This document shows positions 12,209 through 20,158 of a stretch of DNA of 30,218 nt, piece by piece. The notes beneath the pieces were generated by a model. The model was not told where the DNA came from. It worked only from the letters and a program-made list of their open reading frames with translations, and searched no databases. Both the position numbers and the translations under genes were made by a program. Each line of letters starts with the position of its first letter. The stretch's first letter is position 1. The stretch comes from a virus: IMG/VR virus record IMGVR_UViG_3300046002_007909, positions 1-30,218 of that record, one strand, 5' to 3'.

Positions 12209-14577
12209 AACGGTTCAGATAACAGGCACCTTTTAAAACCATGCATTGGTTTTCCGTTTACTTTTTTTCTCTCTTTTAATGCATCGGCATCAGCACCGAT
12301 TATATCTTGGATGTATTTGAGTAAAAGTTTTCCGAATTGGACGAGACCAATTGGGTATTGGATATAGTTTGCTTTGCAGTAGTTTATATAGACTAAATAT
12401 AAAGAGTTTGTTGTCATGAAATCTGTGTCTCTATATGTTAGTTGGATGCTGTCCTCGAAAAACTCAGTTAGTGAGTTTTCGTTTCGATACTCGTCTAGTG
12501 CCTGATTCACACGCTTGACATCAGTGAAACCATGGGTGCGGTAACGGTAGTACGCTTCAACAACCAGATTTAAGATTCCTGAGAGTTCGTTGTATAATTT
12601 GTCTCTGAGATTTTTGTCTTTCCTGCGACCCTCGAATCTAGCGTTGAAAGGCATAATGATAAACCGTCTAAGCATCCCATGGGTGGTGTCTTTGTTTTTA
12701 GGCAATTCGTTAGCGGCAACGATGAATTTGGCACGGTTGCGGATCTTGAACGACTGTTTATAGAGCACTTTGACGAACAACTCACCACCCGCAATGATGT
12801 TTTTAAAGTGTGACGATTCCTGGAAACTATCTTTAGGTGTTTCTTCTGATAGGTTCAGAAGTTTACCCTGAAGATCAGCTGAGTGCTGAGGGTCTGTTAT
12901 CTGTGCCAGGTTCAGAATCGAGTAGTTGTCGCCAACTAGCTTTTTAACAGTGTCTATGAAAACTGATTTACCGTTCGAACCTTCACCCGTTAGCATCATA
13001 GCTTTCTGCTCTCGGCACTCAGTATCTGTAAACGAATAAGCTAGATATTCTAGCAAGAGATTGGACATATTTTGATCTGTCATAGTAACTTCTTTCAGAA
13101 ATTGCTCAAATCTGGGTGCGGTGGCATGTGGATCGTAGGCGTAATCTGTGACGTAGGTAAAACCATAATCAGTTGAATGAGGCAGTAACTCTACTTTTTC
13201 ATTTCTGAGATCCAGCACCCCATTTTGACAGTTGATCATCTTGTCGGTGCTTGAGTTCAAAAAACTGTTGGATTTGCCGTTCGTCCTGTGAACCTTGGCG
13301 AGAAATTCGTTTACCATCGCTGATGTTGGGCGTGGGTTAAAGTTGTCCTCAGCGAATCGTTTCACCTGGACATCTAGAAGAGGCTCCCAATGACGATCGT
13401 TGTATACAAAAATCTGTTCATTCTCGTCGGTGAAGTATGTATATTGTAGGTTGAAATATTTAAGTAAATCGTCATAATTAGGCTTTGCTTTTTTCAGCAC
13501 CTTTGTTTTTTCGTCAAATATCTGGTCGTAAAAACCAGTAGCCTGGGTGCGGATATAGTCCTCAGATCTAATAGTTATAGGCGATATGACTTTCTGGTAA
13601 TTAGGGCACTGCTGGCACCCCTGCCAGAGGGTATTTATGTTTTTACACGTCCTAGGCCCTGACGTTTGTAGCGTGTGGTTTATCTTGATGCTCGTATCTC
13701 TGTAGTTGTAACCAGGATGCTCTGCACTGTATCTGTGGGACAAATCAACCCCATCATCCAGCCGTGCCGTTATCGAGAGCATGGCATACCAAGCAGGTTC
13801 ATCAATTGACGCCTGGTTTTCATGGCAGTGTTTCAGGAAATCGCACCCCTGTAGGACTGCTTTTGTATCGGGTGCAGGGTATCGAGATAACTGTTGGTCA
13901 GCAATCTGTTCATCGGGTGCCAGAGTCGGTATCTTCGTTACGCTTTCCAAAGAAAAATTAGGTTGCACAACCATATTTTTTTGGATTAAATAAGCATCCT
14001 TGATCAGGTTTTTGCTACCATATCCTGTTTCGGGTGTTTTCTTATTGACGGTATTAGGCAGCCTCATTAGTCTTGCCGGCGACCAGACGCTAGGATCAGT
14101 TTTGCCAGCTAGCTTAGCTGATTCTAGCGCCTGGTTTATTATCTCGCATAACATAGCGTATAGAGTGCGAGAGTAGTTGAAATACTCTTTATCTGTTATG
14201 GCGATATCAGATTCAATCAAATACTGGAGTCCATTTCCAGAACAGACGATACCTACTTCCTCGAATTTTAGATCACCCATGCATTTCAGTACAATTGGGT
14301 GGTATTCGTTGATGCGATCTAGATCGATGCCATCTATATCAACAGGGATAGTTGTTTGTTGGATCATTTTAGTGCCAGGTTTCTCTTCACATCTGGCAGT
14401 TGTGTAAAAGAGATTCCATCGTTCATCGTGAGGAATTGCACCCATGATGCGGTCTAAATTGGCGAACAAATCAGGAACGGATTCAGCTCTCCATTTGTAG
14501 TTGAAAAAATGATGTCCTGTTTTGTAGCTATTTGTTTTTGTGTTTAGATGTTGCCGGAGTCCAAGAATCTGAATCAT
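12205..14577 (-). CDS. AEP-like primase fused to SF3 (D5/P4-type) helicase
   Basis: The 790-residue replicative enzyme should open the origin and make primers. The N-terminal half is primase-like: a PVDIDGID motif with D80/D82, a later ARLMRLPNTVNKK segment (~168-180), and cysteines C311, C321 and C324 (CKNIN...GCQQC) that suggest a zinc site. The C-terminal half is a D5_N/SF3 helicase: Walker A GEGSNGKS (531-538), Walker B LLNLSEE (~573-579), motif C FIVAANELP (618-626) and arginine finger RRF (637-639). Size fits phage and plasmid P4-type primases. It is read opposite to its neighbours from its own promoter (14608-14637) with AAAGGA before the ATG. It is a natural candidate to recognise the GGGTGC motif. 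Confidence 0.88.
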   Translation of the reverse strand: MIQILGLRQHLNTKTNSYKTGHHFFNYKWRAESVPDLFANLDRIMGAIPHDERWNLFYTTARCEEKPGTKMIQQTTIPVDIDGIDLDRINEYHPIVLKCMGDLKFEEVGIVCSGNGLQYLIESDIAITDKEYFNYSRTLYAMLCEIINQALESAKLAGKTDPSVWSPARLMRLPNTVNKKTPETGYGSKNLIKDAYLIQKNMVVQPNFSLESVTKIPTLAPDEQIADQQLSRYPAPDTKAVLQGCDFLKHCHENQASIDEPAWYAMLSITARLDDGVDLSHRYSAEHPGYNYRDTSIKINHTLQTSGPRTCKNINTLWQGCQQCPNYQKVISPITIRSEDYIRTQATGFYDQIFDEKTKVLKKAKPNYDDLLKYFNLQYTYFTDENEQIFVYNDRHWEPLLDVQVKRFAEDNFNPRPTSAMVNEFLAKVHRTNGKSNSFLNSSTDKMINCQNGVLDLRNEKVELLPHSTDYGFTYVTDYAYDPHATAPRFEQFLKEVTMTDQNMSNLLLEYLAYSFTDTECREQKAMMLTGEGSNGKSVFIDTVKKLVGDNYSILNLAQITDPQHSADLQGKLLNLSEETPKDSFQESSHFKNIIAGGELFVKVLYKQSFKIRNRAKFIVAANELPKNKDTTHGMLRRFIIMPFNARFEGRRKDKNLRDKLYNELSGILNLVVEAYYRYRTHGFTDVKRVNQALDEYRNENSLTEFFEDSIQLTYRDTDFMTTNSLYLVYINYCKANYIQYPIGLVQFGKLLLKYIQDIIGADADALKERKKVNGKPMHGFKRCLLSEPF

Positions 14578-14607
14578 ATAAATCCTTTTATGCAGGGTGG
14601 GAAAGAA

Positions 14608-14637
14608 ATATTAATTTTTCGCTTGCTAATTTGTCAA
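14608..14637 (-). promoter_or_regulatory. Sigma70-type promoter of the primase-helicase gene
   Basis: On the minus strand TTGACA (14637-14632), an 18-base spacer and TAATAT (14613-14608) precede the ATG at 14577 by about 30 bases. The 80-base gap between this gene and the divergent helicase gene carries it. A GGGTGG run lies between promoter and start. Confidence 0.6.
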
Positions 14638-14657
14638 TCAAAAGTTATTTTTTCTTT

Positions 14658-16079
14658 ATGGAATTTATTGGCGAACCAGCACCCTATCAGAAAGAATTAG
14701 TTGAACTATCTACAAAGATACCGAACGTCGGATTATTGTGGGACGCAGGCGTGGGAAAAACTTACGCTGTTATTCACGCTCTACGCTTTCAATATAATCT
14801 AAATTTTCGTGTTATGAAAACAATTATTTTTTCACCGATAGTTACTTTGTGGAACTGGAAAGCTGAGTTCGATAAATTTTCTAAGATCGGCACCCTTGTC
14901 CATGTAATAGATAAAAAGGGTGCAAAGAGAATAGAGCAACTCTCTGTTGCCTCTAAACAAAATTGCGTTATCGTTTTAAATTGGGAGGCATTGCGAACTG
15001 AAGCTATTTTCAACATCATAATGGAATTTGCACCCGAGATTGTTGTTGGTGATGAAATGCATATACTGAAGAATTATAAATCATCTACAGCTAAACTCGC
15101 TGTCAAAATAACTGACGATGTTCGTAAGCGTAACGGTCGTGTTTTTGGTATGACTGGAACAGCGATTCTGAACAGTATTCAGGACATCTATATGCAATAC
15201 CGATTCTTAGATGGTGGCAAGTCATTCGGAACCAATTTCTTCACCTTTCGCAACCTATATATGGTTGATCTAAATGCCAATTGGAGAGGTCAGAAGAAAT
15301 TTCCTGACTGGAAACCACGCCCTGAAATGTTTCCAGAACTGAACAAGAAGATCTACGCCATATCCACTAAAGTATCAAAGAAAGAGGCGCTGCCATTCTT
15401 GCCTGATTTAGTAGAGATTAATCGTTACGTCGAATTATCTGCAGAGCAGTCAAAGCTCTATAACGAAATGAAAAGAGATTATATCACTTGGATCAATGCT
15501 AATTCAGTCGCAGTTGCACAGCTCGCACTCACGAAACTGCTACGCCTACAACAGATTGTATGTGGACATATCAACGACGAATATGGAGAAGTCCATTACA
15601 TAAAAGACAACCCACGTTTGGGTGCCTTAGAGGACTTACTCATATCATTAGTTGATCAGCACAAAGTCATTGTATGGCACACATTCAAGGCAGACAGCAC
15701 CCTAATTTGTCGCATGTTAGACCAAAATAAAATTCATTATGTAACAATCAACGGTGATCAGGATATCACCGCAAAACAAAGGGCCATGGATGAATTTAAT
15801 AAACTGGAATCATGTCGTGTCTTGGTTGGTAATCGCCGTGCAGGTGGCATTGGTATTAATCTTATCGCTGCTGACTACTCAATTGTTTATAGCCGTAATT
15901 TTTCTCTTGGAGAAGAGGAACAATCAAAAGCGAGAAACTATAGAAGAGGATCAGAAATACACGACAAAATAATAAAAATCGACCTTATTTCAAAAGGAAC
16001 TATTGACGAAACGCTTGCAGAAGCGTTAAAGAATAAAAGCGACATCGCAGGGATAATCTTGCGACAATTTAAGGAGTAA
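14658..16079 (+). CDS. SNF2/DEAD-like superfamily 2 helicase
   Basis: From ATG 14658 the protein has 473 residues. An upstream in-frame start at 14532 would overlap the primase-helicase gene and add a 42-residue non-homologous stretch, so it is rejected. SF2 motifs are clear: Q/PYQKE region (~9-13), Walker A WDAGVGKT (28-35), Walker B GDEMH (131-135), motif III MTGT (165-168) and, in the second RecA lobe, GGIGINLIAAD followed by a motif VI-like SKARNYRRGS. This layout matches phage SNF2-like DNA translocases that remodel forks or assist recombination and origin use. No strong ribosome site is visible. It begins the second rightward group, with the next genes following closely. Confidence 0.88.
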   Translation: MEFIGEPAPYQKELVELSTKIPNVGLLWDAGVGKTYAVIHALRFQYNLNFRVMKTIIFSPIVTLWNWKAEFDKFSKIGTLVHVIDKKGAKRIEQLSVASKQNCVIVLNWEALRTEAIFNIIMEFAPEIVVGDEMHILKNYKSSTAKLAVKITDDVRKRNGRVFGMTGTAILNSIQDIYMQYRFLDGGKSFGTNFFTFRNLYMVDLNANWRGQKKFPDWKPRPEMFPELNKKIYAISTKVSKKEALPFLPDLVEINRYVELSAEQSKLYNEMKRDYITWINANSVAVAQLALTKLLRLQQIVCGHINDEYGEVHYIKDNPRLGALEDLLISLVDQHKVIVWHTFKADSTLICRMLDQNKIHYVTINGDQDITAKQRAMDEFNKLESCRVLVGNRRAGGIGINLIAADYSIVYSRNFSLGEEEQSKARNYRRGSEIHDKIIKIDLISKGTIDETLAEALKNKSDIAGIILRQFKE

Positions 16080-16081
16080 AT

Positions 16082-16552
16082 ATGCAAACAGTGAATCTCG
16101 ATGCTTGGGAGTCAGAAACCAAGCGAGAGGCAATTTCTGTCGAGCTACTGGACCAATTAATGAAAGAGTATGAACTAGCTCGCACCCGTTACGAGGAAAC
16201 TAAGGAGATTTCAGATGAGGCGTACAAGCTAGCTGAGAACAGAAAAGCGGAACTAATCGACCTACTTGAGAGAGCTGGCAAGCGAAACTGGGCAGTTGAT
16301 GGAATCGGTAAAGTATCTGTGTCGGAAAAGATGACTATTCGGGTGCCTCAAGACCTGATGAAGAAGAAAGACATGCTGTCGTTTTTCCGCACCCTTGGGG
16401 AAGATAGGTATCTATCTATGGTATCTGTCAACCACATGACACTAAATGCGTTCTACAAGCAAGAAACAGAAGCAGACCCTAATTTCCGTATCCCTGGGTG
16501 CGAAGATGGGGCAGTTGAAAAAACACTAAGATTGAATCGCACAAAGCGATAA
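16082..16552 (+). CDS. Conserved-looking phage protein of replication module
   Basis: The 156-residue protein starts 2 bases after the helicase stop with AAGGAG in the helicase end. The N-terminal half is a charged coiled coil (ELLDQLMKEYELARTRYEET, then KLAENRKAELIDLLERAGKR). The C-terminal half is compact (WAVDGIGKVSVSEKMTIRVP, a KKDMLSFFRTLGEDRYL helix, then SVNHMTLNAFY). Proteins of this layout recur beside single-strand-binding-type genes in phages, but I cannot name a function. It is likely an accessory factor for replication or recombination. Three GGGTGC motifs lie inside plus one at its end. Confidence 0.6.
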   Translation: MQTVNLDAWESETKREAISVELLDQLMKEYELARTRYEETKEISDEAYKLAENRKAELIDLLERAGKRNWAVDGIGKVSVSEKMTIRVPQDLMKKKDMLSFFRTLGEDRYLSMVSVNHMTLNAFYKQETEADPNFRIPGCEDGAVEKTLRLNRTKR

Positions 16553-16571
16553 GAAACAAAGGAATAGAAAC

Positions 16572-17315
16572 ATGAAAGAAGTAACTGTGAAACAAGAAAC
16601 TAGTCTAACTATCCCATCAGTCGATGCCTGGGGTACACCTGATATCGGTGCTCAAGATATCTTGATCCCCAAGATCCTACTAATGCAGGGTTTATCTCAG
16701 TTCGTAGCTGACGGCGCTGCTCAGATTGGAGATTTTAGAGACTCAGTATCGGGTGCATTGCTCGGGAATCTCAGCACCCCCATTCAGTTTTTGCCCGTCC
16801 ATATAGACAAAACATGGGTGCTGTCTAAGAAGATTGGCGACAGGTTCAAATATCAGACTATGATGCCTGTTACTAGGGATAACGAGAACATGGAATGGGA
16901 ATACACTGATAACGAAGGGGTGCTATGCCGTCGTGACTATACGATGACCTGCTACTGTTTACTGCCTTCAGACGTGAAAGAAGGACTGCCAATGCCATAT
17001 ACAATCAGTTTCAGACGTACTTCTATGAGAGCAGGAAAGAAGCTATTTACTCAGATGTATATCCGTAATAAACAAGCTGGAAAAGTACCTCCTGCTTCTG
17101 TTATGGAATTATCAGCGAAGCGAGAGAAGAACGATCAAGGGACTTATATGGTTCTGGATATCGCACCCGTTAGAGCTTCATCTAATGAGGAAATACACGC
17201 TTGTTTTGAACTATATAAAACCATCCAGGGTGGTAGTGTTCGAGTAGATCACTCTGATTTAGAGCAAGAAGCACAGGCACCCGTTGTTGATGTTCCATTA
17301 TCTAACCAATTTTAA
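16572..17315 (+). CDS. Putative single-stranded DNA-binding protein
   Basis: The 247-residue protein has a polar N-terminus, an IPKILLMQGLSQFVADGAA segment with GDFRDS (about residues 32-58), then a beta-rich core (PIQFLPVHIDKTWVLSKKI, YTISFRRTSMRAGKKLFTQM). It ends in an acidic tail finishing with phenylalanine (VDVPLSNQF). The beta core plus acidic tail with terminal aromatic residue recalls T7 gp2.5 and bacterial SSB tails, and the setting (helicase, polymerase, nuclease nearby) fits, but there is no certain family match. It starts 20 bases after the previous gene with AAAGGAA before the ATG and is followed by a strong terminator. Confidence 0.5.
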   Translation: MKEVTVKQETSLTIPSVDAWGTPDIGAQDILIPKILLMQGLSQFVADGAAQIGDFRDSVSGALLGNLSTPIQFLPVHIDKTWVLSKKIGDRFKYQTMMPVTRDNENMEWEYTDNEGVLCRRDYTMTCYCLLPSDVKEGLPMPYTISFRRTSMRAGKKLFTQMYIRNKQAGKVPPASVMELSAKREKNDQGTYMVLDIAPVRASSNEEIHACFELYKTIQGGSVRVDHSDLEQEAQAPVVDVPLSNQF

Positions 17316-17324
17316 TTATTTCAT

Positions 17325-17347
17325 GGGTGGGGATATCCCACCCTTTT
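17325..17347 (+). terminator. Rho-independent terminator
   Basis: GGGTGGG (17325-17331), a GATAT loop and CCCACCC (17337-17343) form a perfect 7-bp stem followed by TTTT. It lies 10 bases after the SSB-like gene and before the 69-residue gene's ribosome site, so it probably splits the operon or raises the relative output of the SSB-like gene. Confidence 0.8.
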
Positions 17348-17357
17348 AGAGGTTTAT

Positions 17358-17567
17358 ATGTATAAAGAAGAATTAGAAACTAAATTAGAAACTAAACCAA
17401 GAAAAGAACAAACATGTACTTTCTACTGTCGAGGCGTCACAGTTAGAAACAAAAACTTTGCTTTAGCTGAGATCAAGAAACTACGCTATAGAACAATAGG
17501 TAAGTATATCGATGCTCTTTTAGAATATCGCCGCACCCTTGGTAAAAAAGAGGTCGATGATGAATGA
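17358..17567 (+). CDS. Small basic hypothetical protein
   Basis: The 69-residue product starts MYKEELETKLETKPRKEQTC, has a TFYCRGVTVRNKNFALAEIK core and a helical, positively charged tail (YIDALLEYRRTLGKKEVDDE). GAGG lies six bases before the ATG. It may bind nucleic acid because of its charge; no family is recognised. The end overlaps the MazG-like gene by 8 bases. One GCACCC motif lies inside at 17533. Confidence 0.5.
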   Translation: MYKEELETKLETKPRKEQTCTFYCRGVTVRNKNFALAEIKKLRYRTIGKYIDALLEYRRTLGKKEVDDE

Positions 17568-17868
17568 GGAATTTTTCATACTCCGCAGCCTATATAACAA
17601 ACATGGACACAGAAACCAGGTTCTAAAACTCGCTGAAGAAGCAAGCGAGTTATCCCGTGCCTGTGTAAAGATGGTGATGCAAATGCACGATACTCCAGAT
17701 CATGAGATAGATAAAAGCAATTGGATAGAAGAGATCGTCGATGTTCAAATACTAATTGAACAATTCATGACGTTCTATTCGGGTGCCGAGATTCTAGAAC
17801 AGAGAAAGGCACGGTTTGAAAAATTGAAAAATTACGTTAAGGAATCTGGCCATGACACTTTTGTTTGA
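17560..17868 (+). CDS. MazG-like nucleoside triphosphate pyrophosphohydrolase
   Basis: From ATG 17560 the protein has 102 residues; AAGAGG lies six bases before it, better than an adjacent ATG at 17557 or a TTG at 17539. The all-alpha NTP-PPase signature is present: KLAEEASELSRACVK (EExxE) and, about 30 residues later, WIEEIVDVQILIEQ (ExxD), the Mg-binding acidic set. Such enzymes hydrolyse dNTPs or (p)ppGpp-like nucleotides, cleaning the nucleotide pool or blunting the stringent response during infection. It overlaps the polymerase gene by 17 bases, tying its expression to DNA synthesis. Confidence 0.75.
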   Translation: MNEEFFILRSLYNKHGHRNQVLKLAEEASELSRACVKMVMQMHDTPDHEIDKSNWIEEIVDVQILIEQFMTFYSGAEILEQRKARFEKLKNYVKESGHDTFV

Positions 17869-19609
17869 CGTTGAAACTAATGGATTACTACCTGAACTAA
17901 ACGTAATCCATTGTTTGTCTATATACAATACAGAAACGGGTGCCATCATGTCGTTCGCTGACAAACCAGACCACGTTGCAGTTAACGTAGGAATCGAGAT
18001 TCTGGAAAAAGCACCCCATATAGCTGCTCATAATGCTTTCGATTTCGACATAAAAGCAATAAGAAAGGTTTATAAACAGTTCAATCCGACAGGAAGAATC
18101 GACGACACGCTAGTTTTGTCTCGTCTGATGTTCCCTCATTTAATGGATTTGGATATAGAGAAAAACAAGATCAAATCTAAGAGCTATGGTTCGCATAGTC
18201 TAGACGCTTGGGGGCAACGGCTCGGGGTGTTAAAGTCTGAAACCCAAACAGATTGGTCAACTTGGACTCCTGAAATGCACGAATACTGCATCCAAGACGC
18301 TTTAGTTTTATCTAAATTATGGAAATATCTTATAAGCTTGAATTATTCCCAAGGTGCGATAGAATTAGAATATGAGTTCGCCAAACAAATCAAAAAACAA
18401 GAAGAAAACGGCATCCCATTCGATCTACGAAAAGCTAATGTCCTTCTCGAAACCTTCACAAATCAAAAAGAAAAAATCGAACAAGAGGCAGCCTCTGTCT
18501 TCCCTCTCAGAGAGTCGAAGAAAGTTATTATTCCCAAAAGAGATAATGCCAAAAAAGGATATAGAGCAGGAGTAGCGCACGTTACTTGCACCCATGCACC
18601 CATGAACCTTGGATCTCGTATCCAGGTTATCGAGTATTTCAAAGCAAAATACAATTGGGTGCCGAAAGAAACAACACTGAAAGGCAACCCAGTTCTCAAC
18701 GCTGATGTATTCAAAGACATACCGTTTCCTGAAGCTAGAATCGTGGCAGAGTATCTCGACGTAACAAAGTCAATAGGACAACTATCAGAGGGTGCCACTT
18801 CACTTATATCGAAAGTGACCAACGGTCAGATACATGGACGTGTTTTTCATAATGGAGCTAGAAGCGGACGATGCACCCATTCTTCTCCAAATATGGCACA
18901 AATCCCTAAAAACAAAGAGTTCAGAGAGCTGTTTATCGCACCCGTAGGTAAATTCTTTGTGGGTGCTGACTTAAAGGCAATCGAGCTGCGTATGCTGGCG
19001 CACTATATGCACCCATACGACGGTGGTAACTACACAAAACTGTTACTCGAATCAGACATACACACAGCGAACCAAGAAGCGGCAGGCCTGCAGACTCGTG
19101 ACCAAGCTAAACGATTTATCTTCGCCTTCCTGTATGGAGGTGGACAGGAGATGCTAGGATCTATTGTTAAACCTGATGGAACACTAGAAGAGAAAACGAG
19201 GATAGGTAAACATATCAAAGAGAGCTTCCTTGCCAAGATACCAGGGTTAAGTGACCTGCTAAGAGACGTGAAGAATGCCTTCAATCATCGTGGTTTTTTA
19301 ATAGGACTAGACGGACGGAAACTGCACCCAAGGGCCGCATATAACTCTCTAAACACTCTACTACAAGGCGGGGGTGCCGTCATCGCCAAGAAATGGACTT
19401 GTCTGATCCATGAGTACGCAGCCGATATGGACATTTTACAACATATCCATTGTCACGATGAAATAGTCTTGAGCTGCTACGAAACAGATGTTGAAGCATT
19501 AACTAAGATTTGTTTACAAGCAGCGATAGACACAGGGGTGTTTTTCAATATCAACCTTCCAATTGAGGCAAATGCCAAAGTTGGATTAAATTGGCACGAG
19601 GTGCACTGA
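17852..19609 (+). CDS. Family A DNA polymerase with 3'-5' exonuclease
   Basis: The 585-residue polymerase carries a DnaQ-type proofreading domain: D6/E8 (DVETNG), D64 (AHNAFDFD) and D149 (EYCIQDALV, YxxxD). The polymerase domain has RSGRCTHSSPNMAQIP (338-351), motif A GADLKAIELR with D373, motif B RDQAKRFIFAFLYGG (R416, K420, F424, Y428) and motif C HDE (535-537). There is no 5'-3' exonuclease domain and the length is short for Pol I, as in phage replicases. F424 is in the place of E. coli F762. It starts in the MazG-like gene with AAGGA about nine bases before the ATG. It is the replicase of this phage. Eleven GGGTGC motifs lie in it, in both orientations. Confidence 0.95.
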   Translation: MTLLFDVETNGLLPELNVIHCLSIYNTETGAIMSFADKPDHVAVNVGIEILEKAPHIAAHNAFDFDIKAIRKVYKQFNPTGRIDDTLVLSRLMFPHLMDLDIEKNKIKSKSYGSHSLDAWGQRLGVLKSETQTDWSTWTPEMHEYCIQDALVLSKLWKYLISLNYSQGAIELEYEFAKQIKKQEENGIPFDLRKANVLLETFTNQKEKIEQEAASVFPLRESKKVIIPKRDNAKKGYRAGVAHVTCTHAPMNLGSRIQVIEYFKAKYNWVPKETTLKGNPVLNADVFKDIPFPEARIVAEYLDVTKSIGQLSEGATSLISKVTNGQIHGRVFHNGARSGRCTHSSPNMAQIPKNKEFRELFIAPVGKFFVGADLKAIELRMLAHYMHPYDGGNYTKLLLESDIHTANQEAAGLQTRDQAKRFIFAFLYGGGQEMLGSIVKPDGTLEEKTRIGKHIKESFLAKIPGLSDLLRDVKNAFNHRGFLIGLDGRKLHPRAAYNSLNTLLQGGGAVIAKKWTCLIHEYAADMDILQHIHCHDEIVLSCYETDVEALTKICLQAAIDTGVFFNINLPIEANAKVGLNWHEVH

Positions 19610-19914
19610 TGATGTATCTGAACAACAGAATCTATAAAATAATAGATAAACAGGATTTATTTAATAAAGTGCTACACAGCACCGATTTTACAAAAGCTAA
19701 AAATTCTTTAGATGCTGTCAAAATCATGTTCAATTCTATATTTCCATCTATAGAAAGAGTGGTGGAAGATAATGAATCACTGCTAGTTGAACAAGAGAAA
19801 GTTCTAAAGAACTACGCTGAATTAGATGAAAAATACAAAAAACTGGAACAGGAATATGCCGATCTTAGAAAACAAATTCAAACTGAAAGTGATGAGAAAA
19901 TTGAAGGAAATTGA
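19609..19914 (+). CDS. Small coiled-coil protein
   Basis: The 101-residue product starts at ATG 19609 (TGATG overlap with the polymerase stop; a second ATG follows directly) with GAGGTG just upstream. The N-terminal part (YLNNRIYKIIDKQDLFNKVL) is mixed. The C-terminal half is a clear coiled coil (LLVEQEKVLKNYAELDEKYK, then KLEQEYADLRKQI). It may tether replication proteins; this is inference. It overlaps the nuclease gene by 23 bases. No family is recognised. Confidence 0.6.
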   Translation: MMYLNNRIYKIIDKQDLFNKVLHSTDFTKAKNSLDAVKIMFNSIFPSIERVVEDNESLLVEQEKVLKNYAELDEKYKKLEQEYADLRKQIQTESDEKIEGN

Positions 19915-20158
19915 CGGCGGTTTCTTTTTCACTAAAGAAGCCATGTCGCTACGTGGATACCCCGACATACTTGGGTGTTATAAAGGTCGTTTCATCGCCC
20001 TGGAAGTGAAACGATCAAAGGCAGATAGCACCCGTGAAACTGGTAGGGTGCCACTGCAAAAATATATACTGGACAAAATCACAGATTCCGGTGGATTTGC
20101 CAGCTTCATATATCCTGAGAATGAGGAAGAAGTTTTTAAAAATATTCTATCCATTTGA
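19892..20158 (+). CDS. VRR-NUC domain nuclease
   Basis: From ATG 19892 the protein has 88 residues, essentially one VRR-NUC domain. This is a PD-(D/E)XK-type fold with RGYPDILGCYKGRFIALEVK, where the PD aspartate and E-x-K (EVK) give the metal site, and a downstream PLQKYILDKITDSGG segment with the Q characteristic of the family. Stand-alone phage VRR-NUC proteins cut branched DNA, for example Holliday junctions. An upstream start at 19826 would overlap the previous gene by 89 bases. The gene ends 23 bases inside the convergent fibre gene. It is last in the replication operon, fitting a late role in resolving concatemers before packaging. Confidence 0.8.
   Translation: MRKLKEIDGGFFFTKEAMSLRGYPDILGCYKGRFIALEVKRSKADSTRETGRVPLQKYILDKITDSGGFASFIYPENEEEVFKNILSI

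Noticed and set aside
14532-14657. N-terminal extension of the SF2 helicase
   Set aside because: The 42 residues overlap the divergent primase-helicase gene and its promoter and do not look like part of a helicase.
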